A model generated the notes under the pieces. It saw nothing but the letters and a program-made list of their open reading frames with translations, made no database searches and was not told where the DNA came from. Source: ATM1 sp003577165 (GTDB lineage: Bacteria; Armatimonadota; Fimbriimonadia; Fimbriimonadales; ATM1). From it: a stretch of DNA of 5,297 bases. This document shows positions 1 to 5,297 of this stretch, one piece after another (within the stretch, counting starts at the first letter, position 1; every line of letters starts with the position of its first letter). The DNA lies in NCBI GenBank assembly GCA_030263715.1, contig SZPM01000041.1, forward strand, positions 1 through 5,297, given 5' to 3'. The translations under genes and the position numbers were made by a program.

Positions 1-13
1 CTGAACCCGCGAG

Positions 14-101
14 TCTAATCGCGATGGGAGGAGCGCTGGCAGCGCTCCTGATTAGAAAGGGACGATTTCGTCCGAGAAGGACGAAAGAACAAATCTAATC
101 A
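14..101 (+). promoter_or_regulatory. Structured 5' leader with competing complementary segments
   Basis: This leader lies directly before the SBBP-type ORF. Two copies of TCTAATC (14-20 and 94-100) are both complementary to one GATTAGA (50-56), so they compete for it; with flanking bases the second pairing reaches 8 bp (49-56 with 94-101). Between them are a perfect 9-bp hairpin (29-37 with 41-49, loop GGC) and a second competing set: GGACGA at 60-65 and at 79-84 both match TCGTCC at 68-73, the stronger option being an 8-bp stem 66-73/79-86 with a 5-base loop. The downstream pairing ends two bases before the Shine-Dalgarno sequence at 104-109. The pairings are seen directly; a regulatory role (RNA switch, translation control or mRNA stability) is inferred. 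It matches no riboswitch class I recognise. Confidence 0.4.
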
Positions 102-103
102 AT

Positions 104-109
104 AGGAGG
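104..109 (+). promoter_or_regulatory. Ribosome binding site of the SBBP-type ORF
   Basis: A perfect AGGAGG sits six bases before the ATG at 116. It is a strong start signal for what is now a short, apparently truncated gene, which argues that the 5' end of that gene is intact and that the loss is at the 3' end. Confidence 0.75.
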
Positions 110-115
110 AAAACA

Positions 116-409
116 ATGAAACGGGCGATGACGTTCATCGCTACGGTCCTTTGCGCAGGCGCCTTCGCGCAACCGGGAACGCCCTGGGAGCGCAGGTGGC
201 ATCCAACGGCCAGCGGCCCCGACGAGGGCATGGCGGTCTGCAGCGACAAGTTCGGAAATTTCTACGTCGTGGGAACGACGAGCAATACTTCGTCTACAGA
301 AGATGTCGTCGTGTTGTCCTACGACATCGCCGGCAATTTCCGCTGGCAGCAACACTACGATAACCCCGGATTCGCCGCGACAGGAGGGTGGGAATCCTCG
401 TCCTACTAA
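116..409 (+). pseudogene. Truncated exported SBBP-type beta-propeller protein
   Basis: The 97-residue product starts with a clear signal peptide (KR at residues 2-3, hydrophobic core about 5-17, likely cleavage after AFA at residue 18). Residues about 34-79 look like one SBBP (seven-bladed propeller-like) repeat: an acidic DEGMAV segment, then DKFGNFYVVGTTS (44-56), then DVVVLSYDIAGNFRW (63-77). Proteins of this type normally have many such repeats over several hundred residues. Here the frame ends just after the first, and the last nine residues (89-97) are encoded by the hairpin element at 381-432 rather than by propeller sequence. The start is supported by AGGAGG six bases upstream. Most likely this is the 5' remnant of a larger secreted-propeller gene whose 3' part was deleted. 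It could instead be a small expressed exported protein; one repeat alone is unlikely to fold as a propeller. Confidence 0.6.
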
Positions 410-432
410 TGGAGGCGAGGGCTCCTGCCCTC
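381..432. repeat. Hairpin-forming intergenic element, probably a dispersed repeat
   Basis: GC-rich palindromic stretch between the truncated propeller ORF and the next gene. CAGGAG (381-386) pairs with CTCCTG (422-427), and inside it CCTCG (396-400) pairs with CGAGG (416-420). An alternative small hairpin is GAGGG (417-421) with CCCTC (428-432). The element supplies the last nine codons and the stop of the upstream ORF and ends 11 bases before the next start codon. There is no T-run after it, so it is not a classic intrinsic terminator. From memory, similar gaggctcctgccctc-like blocks recur between genes in some Armatimonadota; only one copy is seen here, so its repeat nature is an inference. 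Confidence 0.4.
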
Positions 433-443
433 TCATACCGAGC

Positions 444-956
444 ATGATCAAAATCCTCACCCTGGCCCTGTCAATCATCCTGCCGCCCCCGGCCGCAGGA
501 CCCGAAATGGAGAAACTCTCGTTCTTCATCGGCGAATGGCGGTCCAACGAGCGAATGACGGCTCCCGGCCGCGCGCCGATCGAATTCACGCTCGATGGGA
601 AGTACCAGTGGGCGCTCAATTCGACCGCGATCACGATGGACGAGACGCTTCATCTGCCGGACGGTGTCGTGTCCCACAACTACATCATTCTCTGGTGGGA
701 CGGTCAGGCGAAGAATTACCGAATGATGTGGTTTTCGGAAGGCATGGCCAGACCGCGTGAATTCGTTGGCGCGTATGAGGGAGAGAAGCTCGTATTCGTT
801 CACACTCCGGAGGGGGGGAGCGGCTCGGCTCTTCGCATCGTGTACATCCAGAAGTCGCCGACCGAATTCGACGCGACGCTCGACATTCAGGTCGAGGGCA
901 AGTGGCAGACGCGAACGGTGGCGAAATACACAAAAAAGGCGACGACGCAACCGTAG
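444..956 (+). CDS. Exported DUF1579-like protein of unknown function
   Basis: The 170-residue product begins with a short signal peptide (K3, hydrophobic residues 4-13, then PPPAAGP, cleavage probably near residue 18-20). The mature part opens with MEKLSFFIGEW (22-32), the LxxLxGxW-type start typical of DUF1579 and related small lipocalin-like beta-barrels, followed by alternating beta-strand segments, for example NYIILWWDGQAKNYRMMWFS (79-98) and FDATLDIQVEGKW (142-154). Length fits that family. No catalytic residues are known for it and I assign no function. I chose the ATG at 444 because the signal peptide begins there; the frame is open back to an ATG at 303, but that part reads as out-of-frame propeller gene plus the hairpin element. 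No good Shine-Dalgarno precedes 444. A run of seven G (812-818) lies inside the gene, but the frame and protein read sensibly across it. The downstream gene converges, 24 bases away. Confidence 0.72.
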   Translation: MIKILTLALSIILPPPAAGPEMEKLSFFIGEWRSNERMTAPGRAPIEFTLDGKYQWALNSTAITMDETLHLPDGVVSHNYIILWWDGQAKNYRMMWFSEGMARPREFVGAYEGEKLVFVHTPEGGSGSALRIVYIQKSPTEFDATLDIQVEGKWQTRTVAKYTKKATTQP

Positions 957-980
957 TCGCGCCGTCGCGTGAACGGAGCG

Positions 981-1625
981 TTAGGAGCCCACTTTTTCGG
1001 GCTGCTTCGTAATCCTCAGGTAAGGCTTCTTCTCGACCCAGCCTTCGGGGAAAAGGTTTTTCGCCTCCTCATTCGAAACGGAAGGCAGAATAATCACGTC
1101 CTCCCCATGTTTCCAGTTGACCGGAGTTGCAACCTTGTTCTTGTCCGTCAGTTGGAGAGCGTCCACCACTCGCAGAATCTCGTCGAAGTTCCTGCCGGTT
1201 GGAGCGGGATACGTGATCGTCAGTCGAAGCTTCTTCTGTGGATCGACGATGAAGACGCTTCGCACCGTGAAGACGTTGTCTTCGTTGGGGTGGATCATGT
1301 TGTATAGGTTTGCGACTTTTCGATCATGATCCGCGATCAGGGGGAAGTTGAGCTTCACGCCCTGCGTCTCCTCGATGTCGCCGACCCAACCCATGTGGCT
1401 TTCGAGCGAATCCACGCTCAGCCCGATGACTTTCACGTTGCGCTTGTCGAACTCGTGCTTCAACTTCGCGACGGCTCCGAGTTCCGTCGTGCACACCGGA
1501 GTGAAGTCCTTCGGGTGAGAGAACAGTATCACCCAACTGTCGCCTGCGTATTCGTAGAAGTCGATCGGCCCTGCGGTCGACTCTTGGACGAAGTTCGGTA
1601 CGGTATCCCCTAATTGAAGTGCCAT
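981..1625 (-). CDS. 1-Cys peroxiredoxin, Prx6 type
   Basis: A thiol peroxidase that reduces hydrogen peroxide, alkyl hydroperoxides and possibly peroxynitrite in the cytoplasm; there is no signal peptide. The thioredoxin-fold AhpC/TSA domain spans about residues 5-140. The peroxidatic site is SHPKDFTPVCTTELG, with His37, Thr42 and the catalytic Cys45 in the conserved PxxxTxxC pattern, and the active-site Arg is Arg122 (FTVRSVFIVD). Cys45 is the only cysteine in the protein, so it must be a true 1-Cys enzyme needing an external thiol reductant. PAPTGRNFDEILRVVDALQ (140-158) and the C-terminal 1-cysPrx_C domain (about 160-205, with TPVNWKHGEDVIILPSVSNE) place it in the Prx6 subfamily. The 214-residue length is normal. 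AAGGAGGG seven bases upstream of the ATG supports the start. It is transcribed alone, divergent from the slipin gene. Confidence 0.95.
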   Translation of the reverse strand: MALQLGDTVPNFVQESTAGPIDFYEYAGDSWVILFSHPKDFTPVCTTELGAVAKLKHEFDKRNVKVIGLSVDSLESHMGWVGDIEETQGVKLNFPLIADHDRKVANLYNMIHPNEDNVFTVRSVFIVDPQKKLRLTITYPAPTGRNFDEILRVVDALQLTDKNKVATPVNWKHGEDVIILPSVSNEEAKNLFPEGWVEKKPYLRITKQPEKVGS

Positions 1626-1632
1626 AGTTCAT

Positions 1633-1641
1633 ACCCTCCTT
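1633..1641 (-). promoter_or_regulatory. Ribosome binding site of the peroxiredoxin gene
   Basis: On the minus strand this reads AAGGAGGGT, ending seven bases before the ATG at 1625-1623. Another ATG overlapping this region, four bases closer but in a different frame, leads only to an out-of-frame reading of the peroxiredoxin gene. Confidence 0.7.
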
Positions 1642-1680
1642 GCGATCTGCGCCCGGATGGAGGCGCTTCGCTTGACTAAG

Positions 1681-1708
1681 TTTATACCTGTCGGTTGCCG
1701 GGAGTCGA
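1681..1708 (-). promoter_or_regulatory. Possible promoter of the peroxiredoxin gene
   Basis: On the minus strand TATAAA (1686-1681) is five of six to a -10 box. TCGACT (1708-1703) is four of six to a -35 box with a 16-base spacer. This would start transcription near 1674 and give an untranslated leader of about 50 bases. It is the best such match in the 176-base divergent intergenic region; it rests on consensus matching alone, and sigma-factor preferences of this organism are unknown. I saw no comparably good match on the plus strand for the slipin gene. Confidence 0.3.
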
Positions 1709-1801
1709 ACGGACGAGGGCGACGCGATGTCGGTCCTGCTCTCCTCAAAGGTCGTCAGGTACAGCATCGGCGCTGCCCCTCCGGGCGTCCTTAGGTGAGG
1801 A

Positions 1802-2776
1802 ATGGACCTGCGGGAGGTTCGCGAACAACTGGAGGAGGCGTTTGCTCAGAGCAACGTCGGCCCCGGCGGCGAGCCTCCGCGGCAGCGACCATTTCGAGCC
1901 TCCCAGGAGCAAACGATGATCGTTAACTATCTCTCTCTCATCGTGTTCGTCGGCCTGATGGTCCTCGGCTGGATCGTGTGGGGCGAGGACATGCGACAGG
2001 ACCCGCCGCACCTTGGAATACCAACGCTTTGGTTCTTAGGCAGCCTATTCGTGTCTCGCGCCATCAAGCTCGCGGCCCAATGGGAGCGATCGCTGGTGTT
2101 CCGGCTCGGCAAGTTCAGCCGCACTCGTGGGCCCGGCGTGTACCTGGTGATTCCTCTCATCGAGCAGGTACGGCATGTGGACACGCGCGTGATCGCGGTT
2201 GACATCCCTCGACAGGAAGCCATTACGAAAGACAACGTGCCTCTCATGCTCGACGGAGTCGTTTTCCTGCGCGTGATTAGGCCGGACGAGGCCGTCATCA
2301 ACGTTCAGGATTACATGATGGCGATGGTGCAGTACGCCCGGTCAGCCTTGCGCGACGTGATCGGTGGCAGAACGCTCGACGAGGCTCTATCGGACCGCGA
2401 GGGGATCGGCCATCAGATCATGGGGATGCTGCGACAAGAGACCGAGCACTGGGGTCTCGAAGTCGAAGGAATTCGAATTCAAGACATCATCCTGCCCGAG
2501 GACCTGAAGAAGGTGATGAGCCGTCAGGCGAGCGCAGAGAGGGAGAAGCGAGCGAACATCACGAAATCCGAAGGCGACCGCTTGGCGGCCGAAAACCTCG
2601 CGTCGGCGGCTCGCACGATGAAAGCGAGTCCGGGGGCAATGCAACTCAGAACGCTTCAGACGATCGACGGACTCGGCCCGACGGCGTCAAACACCGTCGT
2701 TCTCGCCGTTCCCGTCGAGATCATGGAACTGGTCGACGCGTTCTCGAAGGCCCGCCAGGGGCAACTCGAAAGTTAG
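1802..2776 (+). CDS. Slipin / stomatin-like SPFH-domain membrane protein
   Basis: A membrane-anchored scaffold of the stomatin/prohibitin family; relatives form oligomeric assemblies that organise membrane microdomains. Order: a 38-residue polar N-terminal stretch, hydrophobic segments at about 41-60 and 71-91, then the SPFH domain from about 94 (QWERSLVFRLGKFSRTRGPG, then IPLIEQVRHVDTRVIAVDIP, ITKDNVPLMLDGVVFLRV) to about 235. After that comes the helical segment LPEDLKKVMSRQASAEREKRANITKSEGD and the C-terminal SPGAMQLRTLQTI and NTVVLAVPVEIM motifs, all characteristic of slipins. I used the ATG at 1802 because the first 37 codons after it keep a coding-like third-position GC (26 of 37) and contain an amphipathic EVREQLEEAF helix. 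The ATG at 1916 (286 residues) has the better ribosome binding site and may be the true start. Slipins are often paired with an NfeD protein; none is present here. The 3' end overlaps the convergent next gene. Confidence 0.92.
   Translation: MDLREVREQLEEAFAQSNVGPGGEPPRQRPFRASQEQTMIVNYLSLIVFVGLMVLGWIVWGEDMRQDPPHLGIPTLWFLGSLFVSRAIKLAAQWERSLVFRLGKFSRTRGPGVYLVIPLIEQVRHVDTRVIAVDIPRQEAITKDNVPLMLDGVVFLRVIRPDEAVINVQDYMMAMVQYARSALRDVIGGRTLDEALSDREGIGHQIMGMLRQETEHWGLEVEGIRIQDIILPEDLKKVMSRQASAEREKRANITKSEGDRLAAENLASAARTMKASPGAMQLRTLQTIDGLGPTASNTVVLAVPVEIMELVDAFSKARQGQLES
1905..1909 (+). promoter_or_regulatory. Internal ribosome binding site for an alternative slipin start
   Basis: AGGAG lies six bases before the in-frame ATG at 1916 (Met39 of the long form). 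The start at 1802 is preceded only by AGGTGAGGA abutting the ATG, which is too close for normal initiation. Starting at 1916 would place the first transmembrane segment at the very N-terminus, as in many slipins. This site therefore challenges the longer gene model. Confidence 0.5.
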
Positions 2777-3237
2777 TTCGACTTCTCGTCCGGCAACTGT
2801 TGCGAACAGACGAACTTCCAACCGGAGGGGCTCTTGCGGAGCGTCTCCGCGAACTTCCCGGTGAAGGTCATGCGTTCCCACTTGCCGCCCTGCTTGACGA
2901 GGAAACTCGCTTCCATCGTCACCCATGCGACGGCTTCCTGCTCGTCCCAGTAGACGTGGTCGACGCGGATCTTCGACCGAGGCTCGCGAACGTCCTTAAA
3001 CGCCTGGAACTCCTTTACGACTTCGGCTCTGTTGTGAACGTTGCCTTCCACGTCAATGCTCACGAAGTCTTCCGCAAGCAGAGCGAGCATGCCCTCGATG
3101 TCCGCCTTTGCCACCAAGCGATCCCACTTGGTGTACACCGCCTGAACCTCTTTTCGAATCTGTGGATTCTCGGGTTGGGCGCTTGCAAGGGTCGCGATCA
3201 AAGCAGCGAAAAGGCAAAAGAATCTCAGTACCTTCAT
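2773..3237 (-). CDS. Exported NTF2-like (DUF4440/SnoaL-type) protein
   Basis: The 154-residue product has a textbook signal peptide (K2, R5, hydrophobic core 6-18, cleavage after ASA at residue 20, mature end QPENP). The mature part follows the DUF4440/SnoaL-like pattern: helix IRKEVQAVYTKWDRLVAKAD (27-46), then IEGMLALLAEDFVSIDVEGN (47-66) with the typical acidic-Phe-Val stretch and DxxG turn, a second helix AEVVKEFQAF (71-80), and a beta-rich second half (VDHVYWDEQEAVAWVTMEAS) ending in WKFVCSQQLP. This fold forms a cone-shaped pocket used by both enzymes and ligand-binding proteins; the substrate cannot be told from the sequence. AAGGAGG nine bases upstream supports the ATG. It lies 49 bases downstream of the large propeller gene on the same strand, so the two could be co-transcribed. 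Its stop codon overlaps that of the convergent slipin gene. Confidence 0.85.
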   Translation of the reverse strand: MKVLRFFCLFAALIATLASAQPENPQIRKEVQAVYTKWDRLVAKADIEGMLALLAEDFVSIDVEGNVHNRAEVVKEFQAFKDVREPRSKIRVDHVYWDEQEAVAWVTMEASFLVKQGGKWERMTFTGKFAETLRKSPSGWKFVCSQQLPDEKSN

Positions 3238-3246
3238 GAGTTTGGT

Positions 3247-3253
3247 CCTCCTT
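3247..3253 (-). promoter_or_regulatory. Ribosome binding site of the NTF2-like gene
   Basis: On the minus strand this reads AAGGAGG, nine bases before the ATG at 3237-3235. It gives the gene its own strong initiation signal even if it is transcribed from the upstream propeller gene. Confidence 0.7.
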
Positions 3254-3286
3254 TGTGCTCGGAGCGGCTACGATACCTTTTCGACG

Positions 3287-5134
3287 CTAAGGAGTGATGA
3301 TGAAGTTCGCCTGGTCGGCTCGCGCCTCCCAAACTCCCCCTGAAATCGGGCCGGCCGGCCTCCAACTGACCCTTGCGCGGATGAGGCGCGTTCCGGGCTG
3401 TACGAAGTTGGAGACGTTCGATGTGATTTCGACCTCGGTCAGTGAATCCGTGCCCGAAGACGCACGGGCGTCCACAGTTTCATAAAGTCCTGTCGAGAAG
3501 TTAAAGAGTTCCAACTTCTGCTGAATGTTCGCTGCCGGAACCGCGGAGACGTGCGATTCCACCCTAACGGTTAGCTTGCTTGGCGTCGCGATTTGCGAAA
3601 CCATCTCGTACCGGAATCGAATCGGCTGATCCTGTGCGCCGACCATGGGTCCGGGCCTCAGCACGAGTCTCGCATCGTCGCTGAATCGCAGAGCAGCCAG
3701 GTTGCCGCTTTGCTGGAATCCGCGCTCCACGACGAAGTTCGTCGCTAGCCCAAGCGGGATGAGGCGAACGTGGTAGACGTCCTGTTCGCCGTTGTAAGTG
3801 GCGGCGTATGCTGCGTCTGCGCCCGCGTCGTCGGACTCCATGTCGATGTAATCGCCCATCTTGTTTTGGTTCGGATAGCCGAGGCGGTGGTCGAAATCGG
3901 GGCCTACCTGCATGTTCGGCGCCCAAGTGAGTCCGCCGTCGAGAGAGTAAGAGTAGAAGAGCGCAGAGCGTGTGTTTGACGGGCTCATTCGCGTGTCGTT
4001 CCAGATCGCGTCGATGCGACCATTCGGAGCGACTGAGACCGTGCCGAACCAGTGATAGGAGCCCTGGTTCGCCGGGTTGTCGTTGATGCGGCGAACGTCG
4101 CCAAATGTAACGCCGCCGTTCGTGCTGCGCGCGATCATGACGTTCGCCGGGTTTTGGCCGCCGTCCACTGACGCGAGAACATAGATGTTGCCCGCTGTCG
4201 GGCGGTTCGATCGGTCTGCCGCGACCCACACCTGGCCTGCGAGGCCGGCCGGATTCACCGGCGCGCCAAATAGAACGCAGCCACCGAGGTCGACTTGCGC
4301 AGTGACGTCGAATACAGGCGTTTGACCGGCGAACTTCGCGTTCAATGAGCGGTTCACGATGAAGCATCCGAGCGTGTCTCCGACGCCGACGTGAAACAGA
4401 TCGCCACCGGAATTGACGTCGAACGTCCCGTAGTAGGGCCTGTCGGGAGTTTCGATTGGATTCATCCAGGTCGCGCCCGCATCGGTGGATCGGGAGAAGT
4501 TGCGCGGATCGTAGTTGCCATAGACGTAAGTCCAGTGCTGGTACATGTGTCCGTTGCCGATCCCGCCGGTTTTGTCAATCAAGAACCACTGCTTGTCGCC
4601 GCCGACGGCGAGGCCGACTTGGTTCCAAGTCGCGCCTCCATCGAGCGAACGCCAGAGATCGCAGTAGAAACCGTTGTTGTTTCTAAGGCTGAGATAGTAA
4701 AAGACGCCGTTGGAGTCGGACTCGAGGACTGGATCGCTTCGGAAGATGCCGTTCTGAAGAACGCCTGGAAACCTCCAACTCGCCCCCCCGTTCGTCGTGT
4801 AGCCCCACCCGGCCTCTCGGAAGTTCGACGATATGCTGTCGAACTGTCGCCAGCCGACGGCCATGCGCAGCCGATTCGTGGGGTCGACGCAGATCGAGGG
4901 CTCGTTTGCGGCGTCGCCGACGATGTTGTTCCCGCTGGCGTCCACGTTTACCTGGGTGCTCCGGAATCCATTGAAGGTGACGCTTCCGCTGGGCGCCGTG
5001 AGGGTCGCCGGCGGGGCCGGCGGGTCGGTCCCCTCTTCCCTCAGTTGGGGCAAGAGCCCGGACTCCCTTAGCGAATGTCGGCCCGGCGCCTGCAAGAACA
5101 CGACGGCTGCAGCTGCGAATGCGATGAAAGTCAC
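3287..5134 (-). CDS. Exported Asp-box (sialidase-fold) beta-propeller protein
   Basis: 615 residues. An N-terminal hydrophobic segment (2-15) suggests export, followed by a Pro-rich linker (about 17-50). The propeller (about 55-465) carries five Asp-box (BNR) motifs of the form S/T-x-D/N-x-G-x-T/S-W/F: 113-120, 163-170, 216-223, 337-344 and 397-404. Further blade-like motifs are EPSICVDPTNR (78-88), GDKQWFLIDKTGG (179-191) and MGDYIDMESDDAGADAAYAATYNGEQDVYHVRL (426-458), as seen in many 'exo-alpha-sialidase'-annotated secreted proteins. I do not see the FRIP motif and arginine triad of genuine sialidases, so enzyme activity is not claimed. Residues about 485-615 form a separate beta-sandwich-like module (LELFNFSTGLYETVD, VSNFVQPGTRLIRARVSW). 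The start is GTG with GGGAG nine bases upstream; the frame is closed by a stop at 5182-5180. The signal peptide lacks the usual basic residues, which is odd. Likely role: surface or extracellular binding protein. Confidence 0.85.
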   Translation of the reverse strand: MTFIAFAAAAVVFLQAPGRHSLRESGLLPQLREEGTDPPAPPATLTAPSGSVTFNGFRSTQVNVDASGNNIVGDAANEPSICVDPTNRLRMAVGWRQFDSISSNFREAGWGYTTNGGASWRFPGVLQNGIFRSDPVLESDSNGVFYYLSLRNNNGFYCDLWRSLDGGATWNQVGLAVGGDKQWFLIDKTGGIGNGHMYQHWTYVYGNYDPRNFSRSTDAGATWMNPIETPDRPYYGTFDVNSGGDLFHVGVGDTLGCFIVNRSLNAKFAGQTPVFDVTAQVDLGGCVLFGAPVNPAGLAGQVWVAADRSNRPTAGNIYVLASVDGGQNPANVMIARSTNGGVTFGDVRRINDNPANQGSYHWFGTVSVAPNGRIDAIWNDTRMSPSNTRSALFYSYSLDGGLTWAPNMQVGPDFDHRLGYPNQNKMGDYIDMESDDAGADAAYAATYNGEQDVYHVRLIPLGLATNFVVERGFQQSGNLAALRFSDDARLVLRPGPMVGAQDQPIRFRYEMVSQIATPSKLTVRVESHVSAVPAANIQQKLELFNFSTGLYETVDARASSGTDSLTEVEITSNVSNFVQPGTRLIRARVSWRPAGPISGGVWEARADQANFIITP

Positions 5135-5189
5135 CCAAACACTCTCCCGTTGGGGGACGGATTCGCCGCGGTGGGACGTTCACCTTCCC

Positions 5190-5294
5190 GGCAGAATTGC
5201 CTGCGCGGTCGGGCTGCCTCCGGGAACCCAGCCGTGAGGAGGCAGGAGGAGGCCCGCCGATTGCGGCAGCCCGACGATCCCTTGCGGTTCTGCC
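5190..5294. repeat. Nested inverted repeats upstream of the propeller gene
   Basis: The final 163 bases hold no recognisable gene but have strong complementarity. GTCGGGCTGCC (5208-5218) has a perfect 11-bp inverted copy at 5265-5275. It is enclosed by GGCAGAA (5190-5196) and TTCTGCC (5288-5294). An alternative 8-bp stem pairs CTGCCTCC (5214-5221) with GGAGGCAG (5238-5245) and excludes the 11-bp stem. No T-run follows on either strand. It begins about 55 bases before the GTG start of the propeller gene, so it could be a structured leader, an intergenic repeat, or the 3' end of something beyond the window. The pairing is seen; the role is unknown. Confidence 0.4.
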
Positions 5295-5297
5295 CTA

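Noticed and set aside
29..49. Intrinsic terminator of an upstream gene
   Set aside because: The 9-bp hairpin is perfect, but it is followed by GATTAGAAAGG rather than a T-run on the plus strand, and by no T-run on the minus strand.
303..443. N-terminal extension of the DUF1579-like gene back to the ATG at 303
   Set aside because: This stretch reads as the propeller ORF in another frame plus the hairpin element, while a proper signal peptide begins at the ATG at 444.
939..968. Bidirectional terminator between the DUF1579-like and peroxiredoxin genes
   Set aside because: GCGACG/CGTCGC can pair, but the loop is long, part of the stem lies in coding sequence and no T-run follows.
1685..1760. 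tRNA gene on the minus strand, suggested by GTTCGACTCCC
   Set aside because: The putative T-stem does not pair (GTCCG against CCCGG), and no matching acceptor or anticodon arm is present.
1324..1767. Arginine-rich 147-residue minus-strand reading frame
   Set aside because: It overlaps the well-supported peroxiredoxin gene in another frame and has the composition of a shadow frame.
4391..5071. Long plus-strand reading frame opposite the propeller gene
   Set aside because: It is an antisense shadow of the propeller coding sequence, with no ribosome binding site, signal or recognisable domain.
3287..5134. Catalytically active sialidase
   Set aside because: Asp-box motifs show only the propeller fold; the FRIP motif and the arginine triad with its nucleophilic Tyr/Glu pair were not found.
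5190..5297. Cobalamin riboswitch on the plus strand
   Set aside because: Fragments such as GGGAACCCAG, GGCCCGCC and AGCCCGACGATCC recall parts of the consensus, but the order, spacing and B12-box sequence do not fit, and the gene downstream on that strand is outside the window.
1..5297. CRISPR array, insertion sequence or defence system
   Set aside because: No regularly spaced repeats, transposase, integrase, nuclease or toxin-antitoxin features were seen.

Overview
The window reads as bacterial chromosome of moderately high GC, with compact spacing, clear AGGAGG-type ribosome binding sites and several exported proteins. No gene is a taxonomic marker. The style of the secreted propeller proteins, their C-terminal module and the GC-rich hairpin between the first two genes resemble what I associate with Armatimonadota (Fimbriimonadia-like) genomes; this is an inference from memory and not shown by the sequence.

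Layout. Bases 1-115 are a structured leader before a short exported SBBP-type beta-propeller ORF (116-409, +) that stops after about one repeat, inside a hairpin-forming intergenic element (381-432). A small exported DUF1579-like protein follows (444-956, +). It converges on a 1-Cys (Prx6-type) peroxiredoxin (981-1625, -). A 176-base divergent intergenic region separates that from a two-TM slipin/stomatin-like SPFH protein (1802-2776, +). The slipin converges on, and overlaps by four bases at the stop codons, an exported NTF2-like/DUF4440-type protein (2773-3237, -). Upstream of that gene on the same strand, 49 bases away, is a 615-residue exported Asp-box (sialidase-fold) propeller protein with its own C-terminal beta module (3287-5134, -). 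The last 163 bases hold nested inverted repeats and no recognisable gene.

Functionally this is an ordinary housekeeping and envelope neighbourhood: one cytoplasmic peroxide-detoxifying enzyme, one membrane scaffold and four exported proteins of unknown specific role. Only the propeller and NTF2-like genes look like a possible operon; the rest alternate strand. I see no mobile element, CRISPR array, tRNA or rRNA, and no multi-gene system that would count as new. The features most worth a second look are the leader at 1-115, with two sets of competing complementary segments, the truncated SBBP gene ending in a repeat-like element, and the start region of the large propeller gene.
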